From Planctomycetota bacterium (GTDB lineage: Bacteria; Planctomycetota; SZUA-567), in assembly GCA_031270145.1 (NCBI GenBank), contig JAISYD010000170.1, positions 1 to 28,252 on the forward strand: 28,252 nt of DNA, read 5' to 3'. Under the pieces are notes generated by a model. The model had not been told where the DNA came from. It searched no databases and saw only the letters and a program-made list of their open reading frames with translations. How positions within the stretch are numbered: position 1 is the stretch's first letter; every line of letters starts with the position of its first letter. Positions 15,091 through 21,960 of the stretch are shown here, piece by piece. The position numbers and the translations under genes were made by a program.

Positions 15091-15107
15091 AGCCGGCCGT
15101 ATTTTTC

Positions 15108-15130
15108 GCCGGGCGGAAGCGCCGCCCGGC
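15108..15130 (+). promoter_or_regulatory. Intercistronic hairpin between tctA and the second TRAP receptor
   Basis: GCCGGGCGG (15108-15116) pairs perfectly with CCGCCCGGC (15122-15130) around a five-base loop. No T-tract follows. It may shield the downstream receptor message from 5' degradation or reduce read-through. Confidence 0.5.
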
Positions 15131-15191
15131 CGGATTGGGTTACGGCGCGGCGCCTTCGCGGCCGCTTTCCCAAGCTTTTGGAGGATAACGC

Positions 15192-16190
15192 ATGAAAAAG
15201 ATCATCGTCCCGTCCCTCGTCGCCCTCTTCGTCCTGGCGGCGATCCCGCCGGCCCTGGCCGGTTCCGTCAAACTGGTCGCGGCCCACAACCAAACCTCGC
15301 TGGAAAACCCCTACCAATACGGCATGGTAAAGTTCAAAGAGACGCTGGAAAAGATATCCGGCGGCGAAATCACGGTCGACGTCCACGCCGGCACCATCGG
15401 TACCAACGAGGACGAATTGGTCGAAAAGGTCCAACTGGGCGCCGCCGATCTGGTGGTGGCCTCCCCCGGCTTCATGACCAAGGCCGGCATCCCCGAGGTG
15501 GACATGTTCTCCCTTCTCTACCTCTTCAACAACTTCGCGCATTGGGAAAAGGTGGTTGACGGCGAGGCGGGCAAGAACCTAGCGAAAATCATCAGCCAAA
15601 AGTCCGGCAACGCCTTCCGCATCGCCGCCTATTGGTCGGCCGGGGTGCGCAACTACTACGGCAAGAAGCCGATCAACAAGATCGAGGATCTGAAAGGCAT
15701 GAAAATCCGCACCCAGATGTCCGGCGTGGTGGCCGAGTTCTGGAAAAAGACCGGCGCCATACCCACCCAGGTGGCCTGGGGCGAATTGTACCAGGCCTTG
15801 CAGCAAGGCATCGTGGACGCGGCGGAAAACGACTACACCAATTTCAGCCTGTTGGATCACCACAAGACCGTCAACGGCAAATTCATCACCGAAACCGAGC
15901 ATGACTACACCACCCGCATCGTCCTCATGAACGGCAACCGATGGAACGCCTACAGCGCCCAGCAGCAGGCCTGGATATCCCAGGCCCTCAAAGAGGCCAC
16001 AGCCGAGGAGCGCCGGATCACCTACGCCGATCTCGCCAAGTCCAAGGCGCGGGTCATCGCCGACGGCGGCACGGTGAACGCCATCGACAAGACCCCCTTC
16101 CTCGCCATCGCCATCCCCATCCAGGACGAGCTGGCCGCGCGGCTGAACACCGCCGACATGCTCAAGACCATCCGGGAGGCCGGCAAATAA
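15192..16190 (+). CDS. TRAP-type solute-binding protein (DctP family) without adjacent membrane subunits
   Basis: A 332-residue periplasmic receptor. Residues 1-23 form a signal peptide ending ALA. DctP features follow: GTNEDELVEKVQLGAADLVV, DLKGMKIRTQ with the conserved Arg173, and GELYQALQQGIVDAAEN. It differs clearly from the receptor at 1594-2595, so it is not a recent duplicate. No DctQ or DctM gene follows: a terminator comes 34 bases after the stop. It sits behind a complete TctCBA set, which uses a receptor of another fold. It could serve the TRAP permease at 2750-4620, another permease elsewhere, or act as a sensor-linked receptor. GGAGG precedes ATG 15192. Family certain; partner unknown. 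Confidence 0.92.
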   Translation: MKKIIVPSLVALFVLAAIPPALAGSVKLVAAHNQTSLENPYQYGMVKFKETLEKISGGEITVDVHAGTIGTNEDELVEKVQLGAADLVVASPGFMTKAGIPEVDMFSLLYLFNNFAHWEKVVDGEAGKNLAKIISQKSGNAFRIAAYWSAGVRNYYGKKPINKIEDLKGMKIRTQMSGVVAEFWKKTGAIPTQVAWGELYQALQQGIVDAAENDYTNFSLLDHHKTVNGKFITETEHDYTTRIVLMNGNRWNAYSAQQQAWISQALKEATAEERRITYADLAKSKARVIADGGTVNAIDKTPFLAIAIPIQDELAARLNTADMLKTIREAGK

Positions 16191-16224
16191 ACTGGCGCGG
16201 ACAGCGGATTTCCCCTTGCTCGCG

Positions 16225-16261
16225 GTTCGGGATGGCGGAAGACGCCATCCCGGACTTGTTT
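16225..16261 (+). terminator. Intrinsic terminator of the transketolase/TTT operon
   Basis: A 13-pair stem (16225-16237 with 16243-16255, one G-U pair) around a five-base loop is followed by TTGTTT. It lies 34 bases after the TRAP-type receptor stop codon and just before the next promoter candidate. It may also shield the receptor message. Confidence 0.7.
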
Positions 16262-16318
16262 CGCCTTCTCCGGAACCATCCCCGGAAAACCGGAAGCGCG
16301 GCGAATCGGAGAAAAAAC

Positions 16319-16347
16319 TTGCCCCGCCAGATTCCAAACGCTATAAT
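16319..16347 (+). promoter_or_regulatory. Sigma70-type promoter candidate for the STAS/CdaA gene set
   Basis: TTGCCC (16319-16324), a 17-base spacer and a perfect TATAAT (16342-16347) lie right after the terminator of the preceding operon and 40 bases before the small ORF. Confidence 0.55.
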
Positions 16348-16387
16348 AATTCGAAAACGCCGTGTTTTCCGGCGCGGCCGGGCGATC

Positions 16388-16549
16388 ATGGCAGAATGGC
16401 TGCCGCAATCCGGATACAAAATGGCGGAAAGCCCGGTCTTCATCTGTTCCGACTCCGGGCGCCCCGATTCGCCGGACGCGGCTTGGCGAATCCATATCCC
16501 GCTGGAAAAGCCGGGCGAGCTGGAACAACTTAAACATTGGATTGCCTGA
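16388..16549 (+). CDS. Possible small protein (53 residues), unknown function
   Basis: ATG 16388 opens a 53-codon frame (starts MAEWLPQSGYKMAESPVFIC, ends LEQLKHWIA) that stops 46 bases before the STAS gene. It is placed directly after a promoter candidate, but no good ribosome-binding site is seen. I recognise no family. It may be a real small gene of the operon or part of an untranslated leader; the overlapping frame is the upstream extension of the STAS ORF and is less plausible. Confidence 0.3.
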   Translation: MAEWLPQSGYKMAESPVFICSDSGRPDSPDAAWRIHIPLEKPGELEQLKHWIA

Positions 16550-16595
16550 AAGCGCGGCAAGGCGGCCAATCCGGAGGCAAGAGAGGGGAAGCGCC

Positions 16596-16916
16596 ATGAA
16601 TCCCGACTATGAATTGAAGGACGGGGTGCTTCGGGCGTTCAAGGAGCTGGATTCCGACTACGACGTGGCCTTCGACTGCGCCTGCAGCGAATTGGTGACC
16701 AGCCCGCAGGAAAAACTGTCCATCGACCTGTCCCGCATCAACCACATCACCTCCACTTACATCGGCCTGATGGCGGCGGCCTTTTTCCAGGCTCAGGCCA
16801 ACGGCAAGACCATCTCCGTCATCGCCAGGGGATCGGTGCTGAACACCCTGCGCCTGGCCGGCTTCGCCAACTTCATGTCCCTCACCGACTCCCAGCGCCT
16901 CAAGGCAGTCAAATGA
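16596..16916 (+). CDS. STAS-domain protein (anti-sigma factor antagonist-like)
   Basis: A 106-residue single-domain protein. Residues about 35-100 follow the STAS/SpoIIAA pattern: LSIDLSRINHITSTYIGLM, where a Ser/Thr after the second strand is the usual phosphorylation position (S53 or T54 here), then a helix with QAQANGKTISVIARG and LNTLRLAGFANFMSL. Such proteins act in partner-switching with a kinase/anti-sigma factor, and are switched off by phosphorylation. No partner kinase or phosphatase is adjacent. GAGAGGGG (16581-16588) supports ATG 16596. The diadenylate cyclase gene starts 146 bases downstream in the same direction. Family call good; partner unknown. Confidence 0.75.
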   Translation: MNPDYELKDGVLRAFKELDSDYDVAFDCACSELVTSPQEKLSIDLSRINHITSTYIGLMAAAFFQAQANGKTISVIARGSVLNTLRLAGFANFMSLTDSQRLKAVK

Positions 16917-16929
16917 CGGCGCTTTTGCC

Positions 16930-16959
16930 TTGCAATATTCCGCCAACCCGGTTTAATCT
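16930..16959 (+). promoter_or_regulatory. Weak promoter candidate before cdaA
   Basis: TTGCAA (16930-16935) and TAATCT (16954-16959), with an 18-base spacer, lie about 100 bases before cdaA. It may provide a second start for the cdaA-cdaR-dapA genes independent of the STAS gene. Consensus match only. Confidence 0.35.
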
Positions 16960-17062
16960 ACGGGCGGCGACCTGGCCGGAAGCGTCAAATCGGCGCGGGG
17001 ACGGGCGCGCCGGCCGGCAAGGGAGGCCGGGACCGCGGACAACCGGAGGGAAATGAACCGTC

Positions 17063-17884
17063 ATGTCTTTTTCCTGGCTGGACGCATACCCCAATTCGCC
17101 GCTGGGCGCGCTGTCCCCCCTGATTGAAATCCTCATCTTCAGCTTTTTCGTCTATATGCTGATGACCTTCATGTACAGCACCCGGGGGGCCGGGGTGTTC
17201 CGCGGCCTGCTTTTGGCCTACGGCGGCCTCTACCTCGTCCTCTTCTTCATCTCGCATTCCCTGCAACTGGAGAACGTCGCCTGGATGCTGGAAAACCTGG
17301 TCGGCGTTTCCCTAATCGGCCTGGTGGTCATCTTCCAGCCCGAAATCCGCCATGTCCTGGTCCGCCTGGGCGAATCGGTCAAGCTGTGGGACAACCGCGG
17401 CAGCGTCCTCGACAAGGAGATAGCCGACGCCGCCATGTGGATAGCCAAAAAAGGCAAGGTGGGCGGCTTGATCGTGATTGAGCGGGACATGCAAATCAAC
17501 GCCTACATCGAGTCGGGCATCCAGGTGGACGCGCTGTGCAACTCGGCTCTGCTGCGCACCATCTTCACCAAGAACACCCCCCTGCACGACGGAGCCGCCA
17601 TCATCCGCCAGGGGAGAATAATCGCGGCCAACTGCCTGCTGCCGCTTTCGGAAAACATCGAAATCACCCGCGGCATGGGTACCAGGCACCGAGCCGCCCT
17701 CGGCCTCTCGGAGGAATCCGACGCCCTGATAGTGGTGATTTCCGAGGAAACCGGACAGATTTCCGTGACCCTGAACGGGGAATTCATCCGTGATCTCGAT
17801 TACGAGAGCCTGCGGGAGATCCTCCGCCAGAGCGTCCATCGCACGTCGGAACCCAGTGGAGAAACGGCCGCAACCGCCCCATAG
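17063..17884 (+). CDS. cdaA: Membrane diadenylate cyclase CdaA
   Basis: A 273-residue enzyme that makes cyclic di-AMP from two ATP. Three hydrophobic segments lie at about residues 19-38, 46-66 and 78-91, followed by FQPEIR and the cytosolic DAC domain. Both catalytic motifs are intact: LHDGAAII with DGA at 176-178, and GTRHRAALG at 206-214. Length is normal for CdaA. GGAGGG (17045-17050) is 12 bases from ATG 17063, a little long, but the N-terminus matches the family. The cdaR-like gene follows after 21 bases, the usual pairing. In many bacteria glmM comes third; here dapA does. Confidence in the enzyme identity is high. Confidence 0.95.
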   Translation: MSFSWLDAYPNSPLGALSPLIEILIFSFFVYMLMTFMYSTRGAGVFRGLLLAYGGLYLVLFFISHSLQLENVAWMLENLVGVSLIGLVVIFQPEIRHVLVRLGESVKLWDNRGSVLDKEIADAAMWIAKKGKVGGLIVIERDMQINAYIESGIQVDALCNSALLRTIFTKNTPLHDGAAIIRQGRIIAANCLLPLSENIEITRGMGTRHRAALGLSEESDALIVVISEETGQISVTLNGEFIRDLDYESLREILRQSVHRTSEPSGETAATAP

Positions 17885-17905
17885 CCGGTCCGGCCGGGAA
17901 AAAAC

Positions 17906-19000
17906 ATGGACGACACCGTCATTAAACCGATGCTGAACACCCGCGTCAGCGTCAACAAAAACACCCGCCGGCAATACGCTCCGCCGCCGCGGAGATTGCT
18001 CGGCCGGAAATTCGACCCGAAATACGCCTTGTTGTCCCTCGGCATTGGAACCCTGCTTTGGTTCGGGGTGGACACCAAGCGCCAGGAAAACCGCAGCATC
18101 GACATACCAATAGAGTTCAAATTGCCGGACGAATGGAAATTCACCGACGAGTCGCAGCGGCCGCGGACGGCGCGGATCACCGTGCGGGGTTCCCGCCAGG
18201 CGATAGACGCCATCCATAGAAGGGATGAATTGAGGCTTGAGCCGGTGTTCCCGGAAGGGGCGCTGACGGGGAACGTCTACAACAACATGCTGGCCCTCCA
18301 ATCCTCCCAGGTCCGGGGGCTGCCGGCCGGCCTGGAAGTCCAGGACATGACGCCGGAAGTCATTCCCGTCAGCCTCAACCGGATAACGACCAAGCAGATA
18401 ACGGTGAAGGAGGGCGACATGGCCGGGACCCCGCAGGATGGCTACCGGATGGGGCGGGTGCTGCGCATCGACCCGCCGTCCGTGAAGGTGTCCGCCCCCC
18501 ACGATTTCCTTTCCCGGCTGGGCGCGTCCGACGTCGTCCGGACCAAGCCCCTGGATATAACGGGGCGCAAGGGGGCGTTCGGCCTGTCGGTGGGATTGGA
18601 GCCGCTCGAAAAGGATGGCGCGAAAGTGAAGGCGCCGGGCGAGGTTTACGTGACCCTGGAACTGGAGGAGATTCCAACCGAGCGCGAGTTCTCCCAGCCG
18701 TTTGAAGTGCGGGCGCTTATCGACTCGGCCCTGGATCGCCGCGACGCCATGAAGATTTCGCCGCCTAGCGTCAAGGTGACGGTGGCGGGCCCGCAATCCG
18801 TCATCGACAAGCTTTCCGGGGGGGAAATCACCATTTACGCCGACATGCGGGAGCGGGTTCCCGTCGCCGACGGCGAATTCACCGTCAAATGCCGTTCCCT
18901 CGCCCCAAGCTGGGTGCGGGTGATCCGCATCGAACCGGATACGGTGAAGTGGCTGACCCGGGAAGCGGCTGTCCCGGACAACAATGCTTCCGCCGGTTGA
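17906..19000 (+). CDS. cdaR: CdaR-like YbbR-domain protein, regulator of CdaA
   Basis: A 364-residue protein: a basic cytoplasmic N-terminus of about 37 residues, one membrane helix (about 38-55, KYALLSLGIGTLLWFGVD), and an extracytoplasmic part with repeated YbbR units. Repeats are visible from recurring segments such as ITVRGSRQAIDAI, VKVSAPHDFLSRLGASDVVRT and VKVTVAGPQSVIDKLSGGEI, each ending in a P..V.V.G/A pattern. YbbR/CdaR proteins bind CdaA and modulate c-di-AMP synthesis. It follows cdaA after 21 bases and precedes dapA by 39 bases. The Shine-Dalgarno before ATG 17906 is poor (GGGAAAAAA), suggesting coupling. Confidence 0.85.
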   Translation: MDDTVIKPMLNTRVSVNKNTRRQYAPPPRRLLGRKFDPKYALLSLGIGTLLWFGVDTKRQENRSIDIPIEFKLPDEWKFTDESQRPRTARITVRGSRQAIDAIHRRDELRLEPVFPEGALTGNVYNNMLALQSSQVRGLPAGLEVQDMTPEVIPVSLNRITTKQITVKEGDMAGTPQDGYRMGRVLRIDPPSVKVSAPHDFLSRLGASDVVRTKPLDITGRKGAFGLSVGLEPLEKDGAKVKAPGEVYVTLELEEIPTEREFSQPFEVRALIDSALDRRDAMKISPPSVKVTVAGPQSVIDKLSGGEITIYADMRERVPVADGEFTVKCRSLAPSWVRVIRIEPDTVKWLTREAAVPDNNASAG

Positions 19001-19039
19001 CTGCGGTTTGGCGCAACCAGCCATGATTGGGGACGCGAA

Positions 19040-19924
19040 ATGGACTTTTCCGGATGCTTCACCGCCTTGGCCACCCCCTGGACCCGGGATTTGTCGGCGG
19101 TCGATTACGGGGCGTTGCGGGAACTGATCGACTGGCAGATAGAGTCTGGCGTCAACGGCCTGGTGGCCGCCGGCACCACCGGCGAATCCGCCACCATGAC
19201 CCATTCGGAGCAGGAGGAGCTGATCGCCCGAATCGTCGGCATGGCGGCCGGCCGCCGGCCGGTGCTGGCCGGCGCCGGCTCCAACAACACGGCCGAGTCG
19301 ACTACCCTGGCCCGAGCGGCCCGGGCGGCCGGCGCCGACGCCCTCCTGGTCATAACCCCCTACTACAACCGCCCGACCCAGGAGGGGCTGTACCGCCATT
19401 TCGCCACCCTGGCCCAAATCTCCGATCTTCCCATCATGATCTACAACGTGCCGGCGCGGACCGGCGTGAACATCCTGCCCGAAACCATCGCCAGGATCCA
19501 CCGGAGCTTTCCGCACGTCAACGCCGTCAAGGAGGCTTCCGGCAATGTGGACCAGACCAGCCAGATCATACAGTCGGCGCCGGGTATCCGGGTCCTCTCC
19601 GGCGACGACTCGCTGACCCTGCCCGTCATGGCGCTGGGGGGAAGCGGAGTGGTGAGCGTCATCGCCAACCTGGCGCCCGGGGAAACCAGCCGCATGGCGG
19701 CGGCGGCCCTGGCGGGGGACTTCGCAAAAGCGAGGGAATGGCACCAAAAACTTTTTCCGCTGATGAAGGCGTGTTTCCTGGAAACCAATCCCGGCCCGGT
19801 CAAGACCGGCCTGAAATTGCTGGGCCGGGCCGGAAGCAGCCTCCGGCCGCCCATGGTCGAACCTAGCAGGGAAACCGCCGAGGCCATGAGCGCCGCCTTG
19901 CGGAAAATCGGCATCATGGGTTGA
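19040..19924 (+). CDS. dapA: 4-hydroxy-tetrahydrodipicolinate synthase (DapA)
   Basis: A 294-residue cytosolic TIM-barrel aldolase condensing pyruvate with aspartate semialdehyde, the first committed step to diaminopimelate and lysine. Catalytic residues are all in place: GTTGES (45-50) with T46/T47, Y109 in TPYYNRPTQ, Y135 and R140 in IYNVPARTG, and the Schiff-base K164 in AVKEASGN. These distinguish it from N-acetylneuraminate lyase and other relatives. Length is normal. TTGGGGA lies upstream of ATG 19040. The gene is between cdaR and the IMP cyclohydrolase gene with short gaps, so it is likely in one transcript with cdaA. It would supply cell-wall precursor beside a c-di-AMP module. Confidence 0.95.
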   Translation: MDFSGCFTALATPWTRDLSAVDYGALRELIDWQIESGVNGLVAAGTTGESATMTHSEQEELIARIVGMAAGRRPVLAGAGSNNTAESTTLARAARAAGADALLVITPYYNRPTQEGLYRHFATLAQISDLPIMIYNVPARTGVNILPETIARIHRSFPHVNAVKEASGNVDQTSQIIQSAPGIRVLSGDDSLTLPVMALGGSGVVSVIANLAPGETSRMAAAALAGDFAKAREWHQKLFPLMKACFLETNPGPVKTGLKLLGRAGSSLRPPMVEPSRETAEAMSAALRKIGIMG

Positions 19925-19943
19925 CGCTTGAGGAAATGACGGC

Positions 19944-20597
19944 ATGGAACAGATCTATCTCGGCCGGATCGTGGCTTTCGCCGTAACCCCGGATGGCCGG
20001 CCGGCCGCCCTGTACCGGGTGTCTTCCCGCAGTTTCCCCAATCGGGAGGCCCGAATCCTGGACAACAACCGGCGGGCCGCCATCGTACCGAAATCCGGGC
20101 ACGAGCCCGACATCGCCCAAAACCCCTTCATCGCCTACAATTGCGCCCGGCTGGCCGGAAAGTATGCCGTCCTCGCCAACGGCTCCCACGCGGATCCGGC
20201 GGCCGACATGATGGCGAAAGGCGTGCCGGCCAAGGAGGCCCTCGCCCTCTCGCTCCTCACCCTGGATTACGAAAAAGACGACTATGCGACTCCCAGGATC
20301 GTCGTGGCCGCCGAAGCCGGCTCCCGCGCCGGCTGGCTGGGAAGCGTCCGGAAGGACGGGATCGATGTGCGCTCCTTTTCCCTGGAGCCCGGCCGGCTGA
20401 TCCATGTCTCGACTTACGGCCATGACGTCCCGGACGTGGCGCGCTGTTCCGATTTCACCGCCGGCTCGGCGCCGGAAGCCTGTTCCTTCCTGTTCCGGGG
20501 CGGCGTATTCGCCGGTTTTTCCCATCCGGTGACGGCGGTGGCGGCGGTGGCGGGACAGAACGGCTTCGGCATCGCCCGGCTGGACGCGGCGCCCTGA
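19944..20597 (+). CDS. IMP cyclohydrolase, PurO-like family
   Basis: A 217-residue protein of the IMP cyclohydrolase (PurO-type) family, which closes 5-formamidoimidazole-4-carboxamide ribotide to IMP in the last step of purine synthesis. Recognition rests on YLGRIVAFAVTPDGRPAALY, RVSSRSFPNREA, LANGSHADPA and the C-terminal FRGGVFAGFSHPVTA. Most bacteria use the cyclohydrolase domain of bifunctional PurH; stand-alone PurO-type enzymes were described first in archaea and occur in scattered bacteria. GAGG upstream of ATG 19944 and a 19-base gap after dapA support operon membership. The family call is firm; activity is inferred. Confidence 0.85.
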   Translation: MEQIYLGRIVAFAVTPDGRPAALYRVSSRSFPNREARILDNNRRAAIVPKSGHEPDIAQNPFIAYNCARLAGKYAVLANGSHADPAADMMAKGVPAKEALALSLLTLDYEKDDYATPRIVVAAEAGSRAGWLGSVRKDGIDVRSFSLEPGRLIHVSTYGHDVPDVARCSDFTAGSAPEACSFLFRGGVFAGFSHPVTAVAAVAGQNGFGIARLDAAP

Positions 20598-20682
20598 AAA
20601 AAAAATGCCTTGCCGGGCCGGGCCGAAACGGATAACCTACGCTATCAAGACTTCATCTCCCAGTTTTGGAAAGGAGCGTCAC

Positions 20683-21660
20683 ATGGCGGTCAGCTATAAG
20701 AGTCTAGGCCTGGTAAACACCATTGAGATGTTCAAGAAGGCGGTCAAGGGAGGCTACGCGATTCCAGCCTACAATTTCAACAACATGGAACAGATCCAGG
20801 CCATTATCCAAGCCTGCTCCGAAACCGCGAGCCCGGTGATCCTCCAAGTCAGCTCCGGCGCCCGCAAATACGCCAACCAGACGCTGCTCCAATATATGGC
20901 CCAAGGCGCGGTGGAATACGCCAAGGAACTCGGCAAGGGGAAAAACGTCCCCATCACCCTCCACCTTGATCATGGCGACACCTTCGACCTTTGCGTGAGT
21001 TGCGTCGAGTCCGGTTTCTCCTCGGTCATGATAGACGGCTCCCACCACCCTTACGACGAGAACGTCGCCCTCACTAAAAAGGTGGTGGAATACGCCCATG
21101 GGTACGACGTCACCGTCGAGGGCGAACTGGGGGTCCTGGCCGGCGTGGAAGACGACGTCAAGGCGGAAGCGCACACCTATACCCAACCGGACGAGGTCGA
21201 GGATTTCGTCAAAAAAACCGGCGTCGACTCCCTGGCCATCTCCATCGGCACCTCGCACGGCGCCTACAAGTTCAAGCCCGGACAAAAAGCCGAAATCCGC
21301 CTGGACATCCTGCGCGAAATCGAAAAGCGCATCCCCGGCTTCCCCATCGTCCTGCACGGCTCCTCGTCGGTCCCTCAGGATCTGATCAAGAAAATCGACC
21401 GCTTCGGCGGCAAAATGTCCGATGCCATCGGCATTTCGGAAGCGCAACTACGCGAAGCCGCCAAATCGGCGGTTTGCAAGATAAACATCGACTCCGACGG
21501 CCGCCTCGCAATGACCGCCGCCATTCGCGAGGTGCTCTACACCAAACCGGCCGAGTTCGACCCGCGCAAGTATCTGGGGCCGGCGCGCGACTCGCTCAAG
21601 GAACTCTACAAGCATAAAAACATCAACGTATTGGGATCGGCCGGACATGCCTTCGACTGA
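20683..21660 (+). CDS. fba: Class II fructose-bisphosphate aldolase
   Basis: A 325-residue zinc enzyme of glycolysis and gluconeogenesis that cleaves or forms fructose 1,6-bisphosphate. Visible residues: LHLDHGD with catalytic D96 and zinc ligand H97, VEGELG (145-150), GTSHGAYK with H192 and VLHGSSS with H225. The C-half carries KINIDSDGRLAMTAAIREV, typical of the class. AAGGAG lies upstream of ATG 20683, which was chosen over an in-frame frame reaching back to 20605 because that extension lacks a ribosome-binding site and family similarity. Tagatose-bisphosphate or ketose-bisphosphate aldolase activity cannot be excluded from sequence alone. A terminator follows 26 bases after the stop. Confidence 0.92.
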   Translation: MAVSYKSLGLVNTIEMFKKAVKGGYAIPAYNFNNMEQIQAIIQACSETASPVILQVSSGARKYANQTLLQYMAQGAVEYAKELGKGKNVPITLHLDHGDTFDLCVSCVESGFSSVMIDGSHHPYDENVALTKKVVEYAHGYDVTVEGELGVLAGVEDDVKAEAHTYTQPDEVEDFVKKTGVDSLAISIGTSHGAYKFKPGQKAEIRLDILREIEKRIPGFPIVLHGSSSVPQDLIKKIDRFGGKMSDAIGISEAQLREAAKSAVCKINIDSDGRLAMTAAIREVLYTKPAEFDPRKYLGPARDSLKELYKHKNINVLGSAGHAFD

Positions 21661-21686
21661 TGCCGCGCCATTTTGCCAATCCCCCG

Positions 21687-21720
21687 CCGCCCCCGTCGCC
21701 AAATCGGGGGCGGTTTCGTT
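21687..21720 (+). terminator. Intrinsic terminator after fba
   Basis: CCGCCCCCG (21687-21695) pairs perfectly with CGGGGGCGG (21705-21713), and the stem is followed by TTTCGTT. It lies just after the aldolase stop and would end the cdaA-to-fba transcript. Confidence 0.7.
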
Positions 21721-21785
21721 GGCCGGGAACGCTTTTTCTTTTGCCGGGAAACTTGCACAAAACGCCCGCCAGGACGATAAAAACC

Positions 21786-21813
21786 TTGACTAAATGGACG
21801 ACAAGGCCATAAT
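21786..21813 (+). promoter_or_regulatory. Sigma70-type promoter candidate for the unknown gene at 21961
   Basis: TTGACT (21786-21791), a 16-base spacer and CATAAT (21808-21813) lie after the fba terminator. The transcript would carry a leader of about 140 bases before the GTG start. Confidence 0.5.
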
Positions 21814-21820
21814 TCACCAG

Positions 21821-21953
21821 GGGCGTTTGGGGAAACGCCCGGGGGAAGGGGTACCCCTTCGCGTCCGAGTCATCGGATGACATTATGGAATGTTCGACTC
21901 TTGGGGATGCTTGGCTTAAGCGGGTCAGGCGGCGGAGTCTAATCCTGGAAGGG
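21821..21953 (+). promoter_or_regulatory. Hairpin-rich 5' leader of the unknown gene
   Basis: The first element is a perfect hairpin, GGGCGTTT-GGGG-AAACGCCC (21821-21840). Next is a 16-base palindrome GAAGGGGTACCCCTTC (21845-21860), then a five-pair hairpin TCCGA-GTCA-TCGGA, and finally GACTC/GAGTC flanking the last 40 bases before the ribosome-binding site. This is more structure than expected for a plain untranslated region. No known riboswitch class was recognised. Confidence 0.4.
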
Positions 21954-21960
21954 ATGAGAC

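Noticed and set aside
17053..17127. Short frame at ATG 17053, better placed for the GGAGGG than the cdaA start
   Set aside because: It is out of frame with cdaA, only 24 codons long and lacks any family feature; the cdaA start at 17063 matches the family N-terminus.
17312..19945. 877-codon open frame on the minus strand
   Set aside because: Antisense to cdaA, cdaR and dapA, whose catalytic motifs are intact; low-complexity shadow composition.
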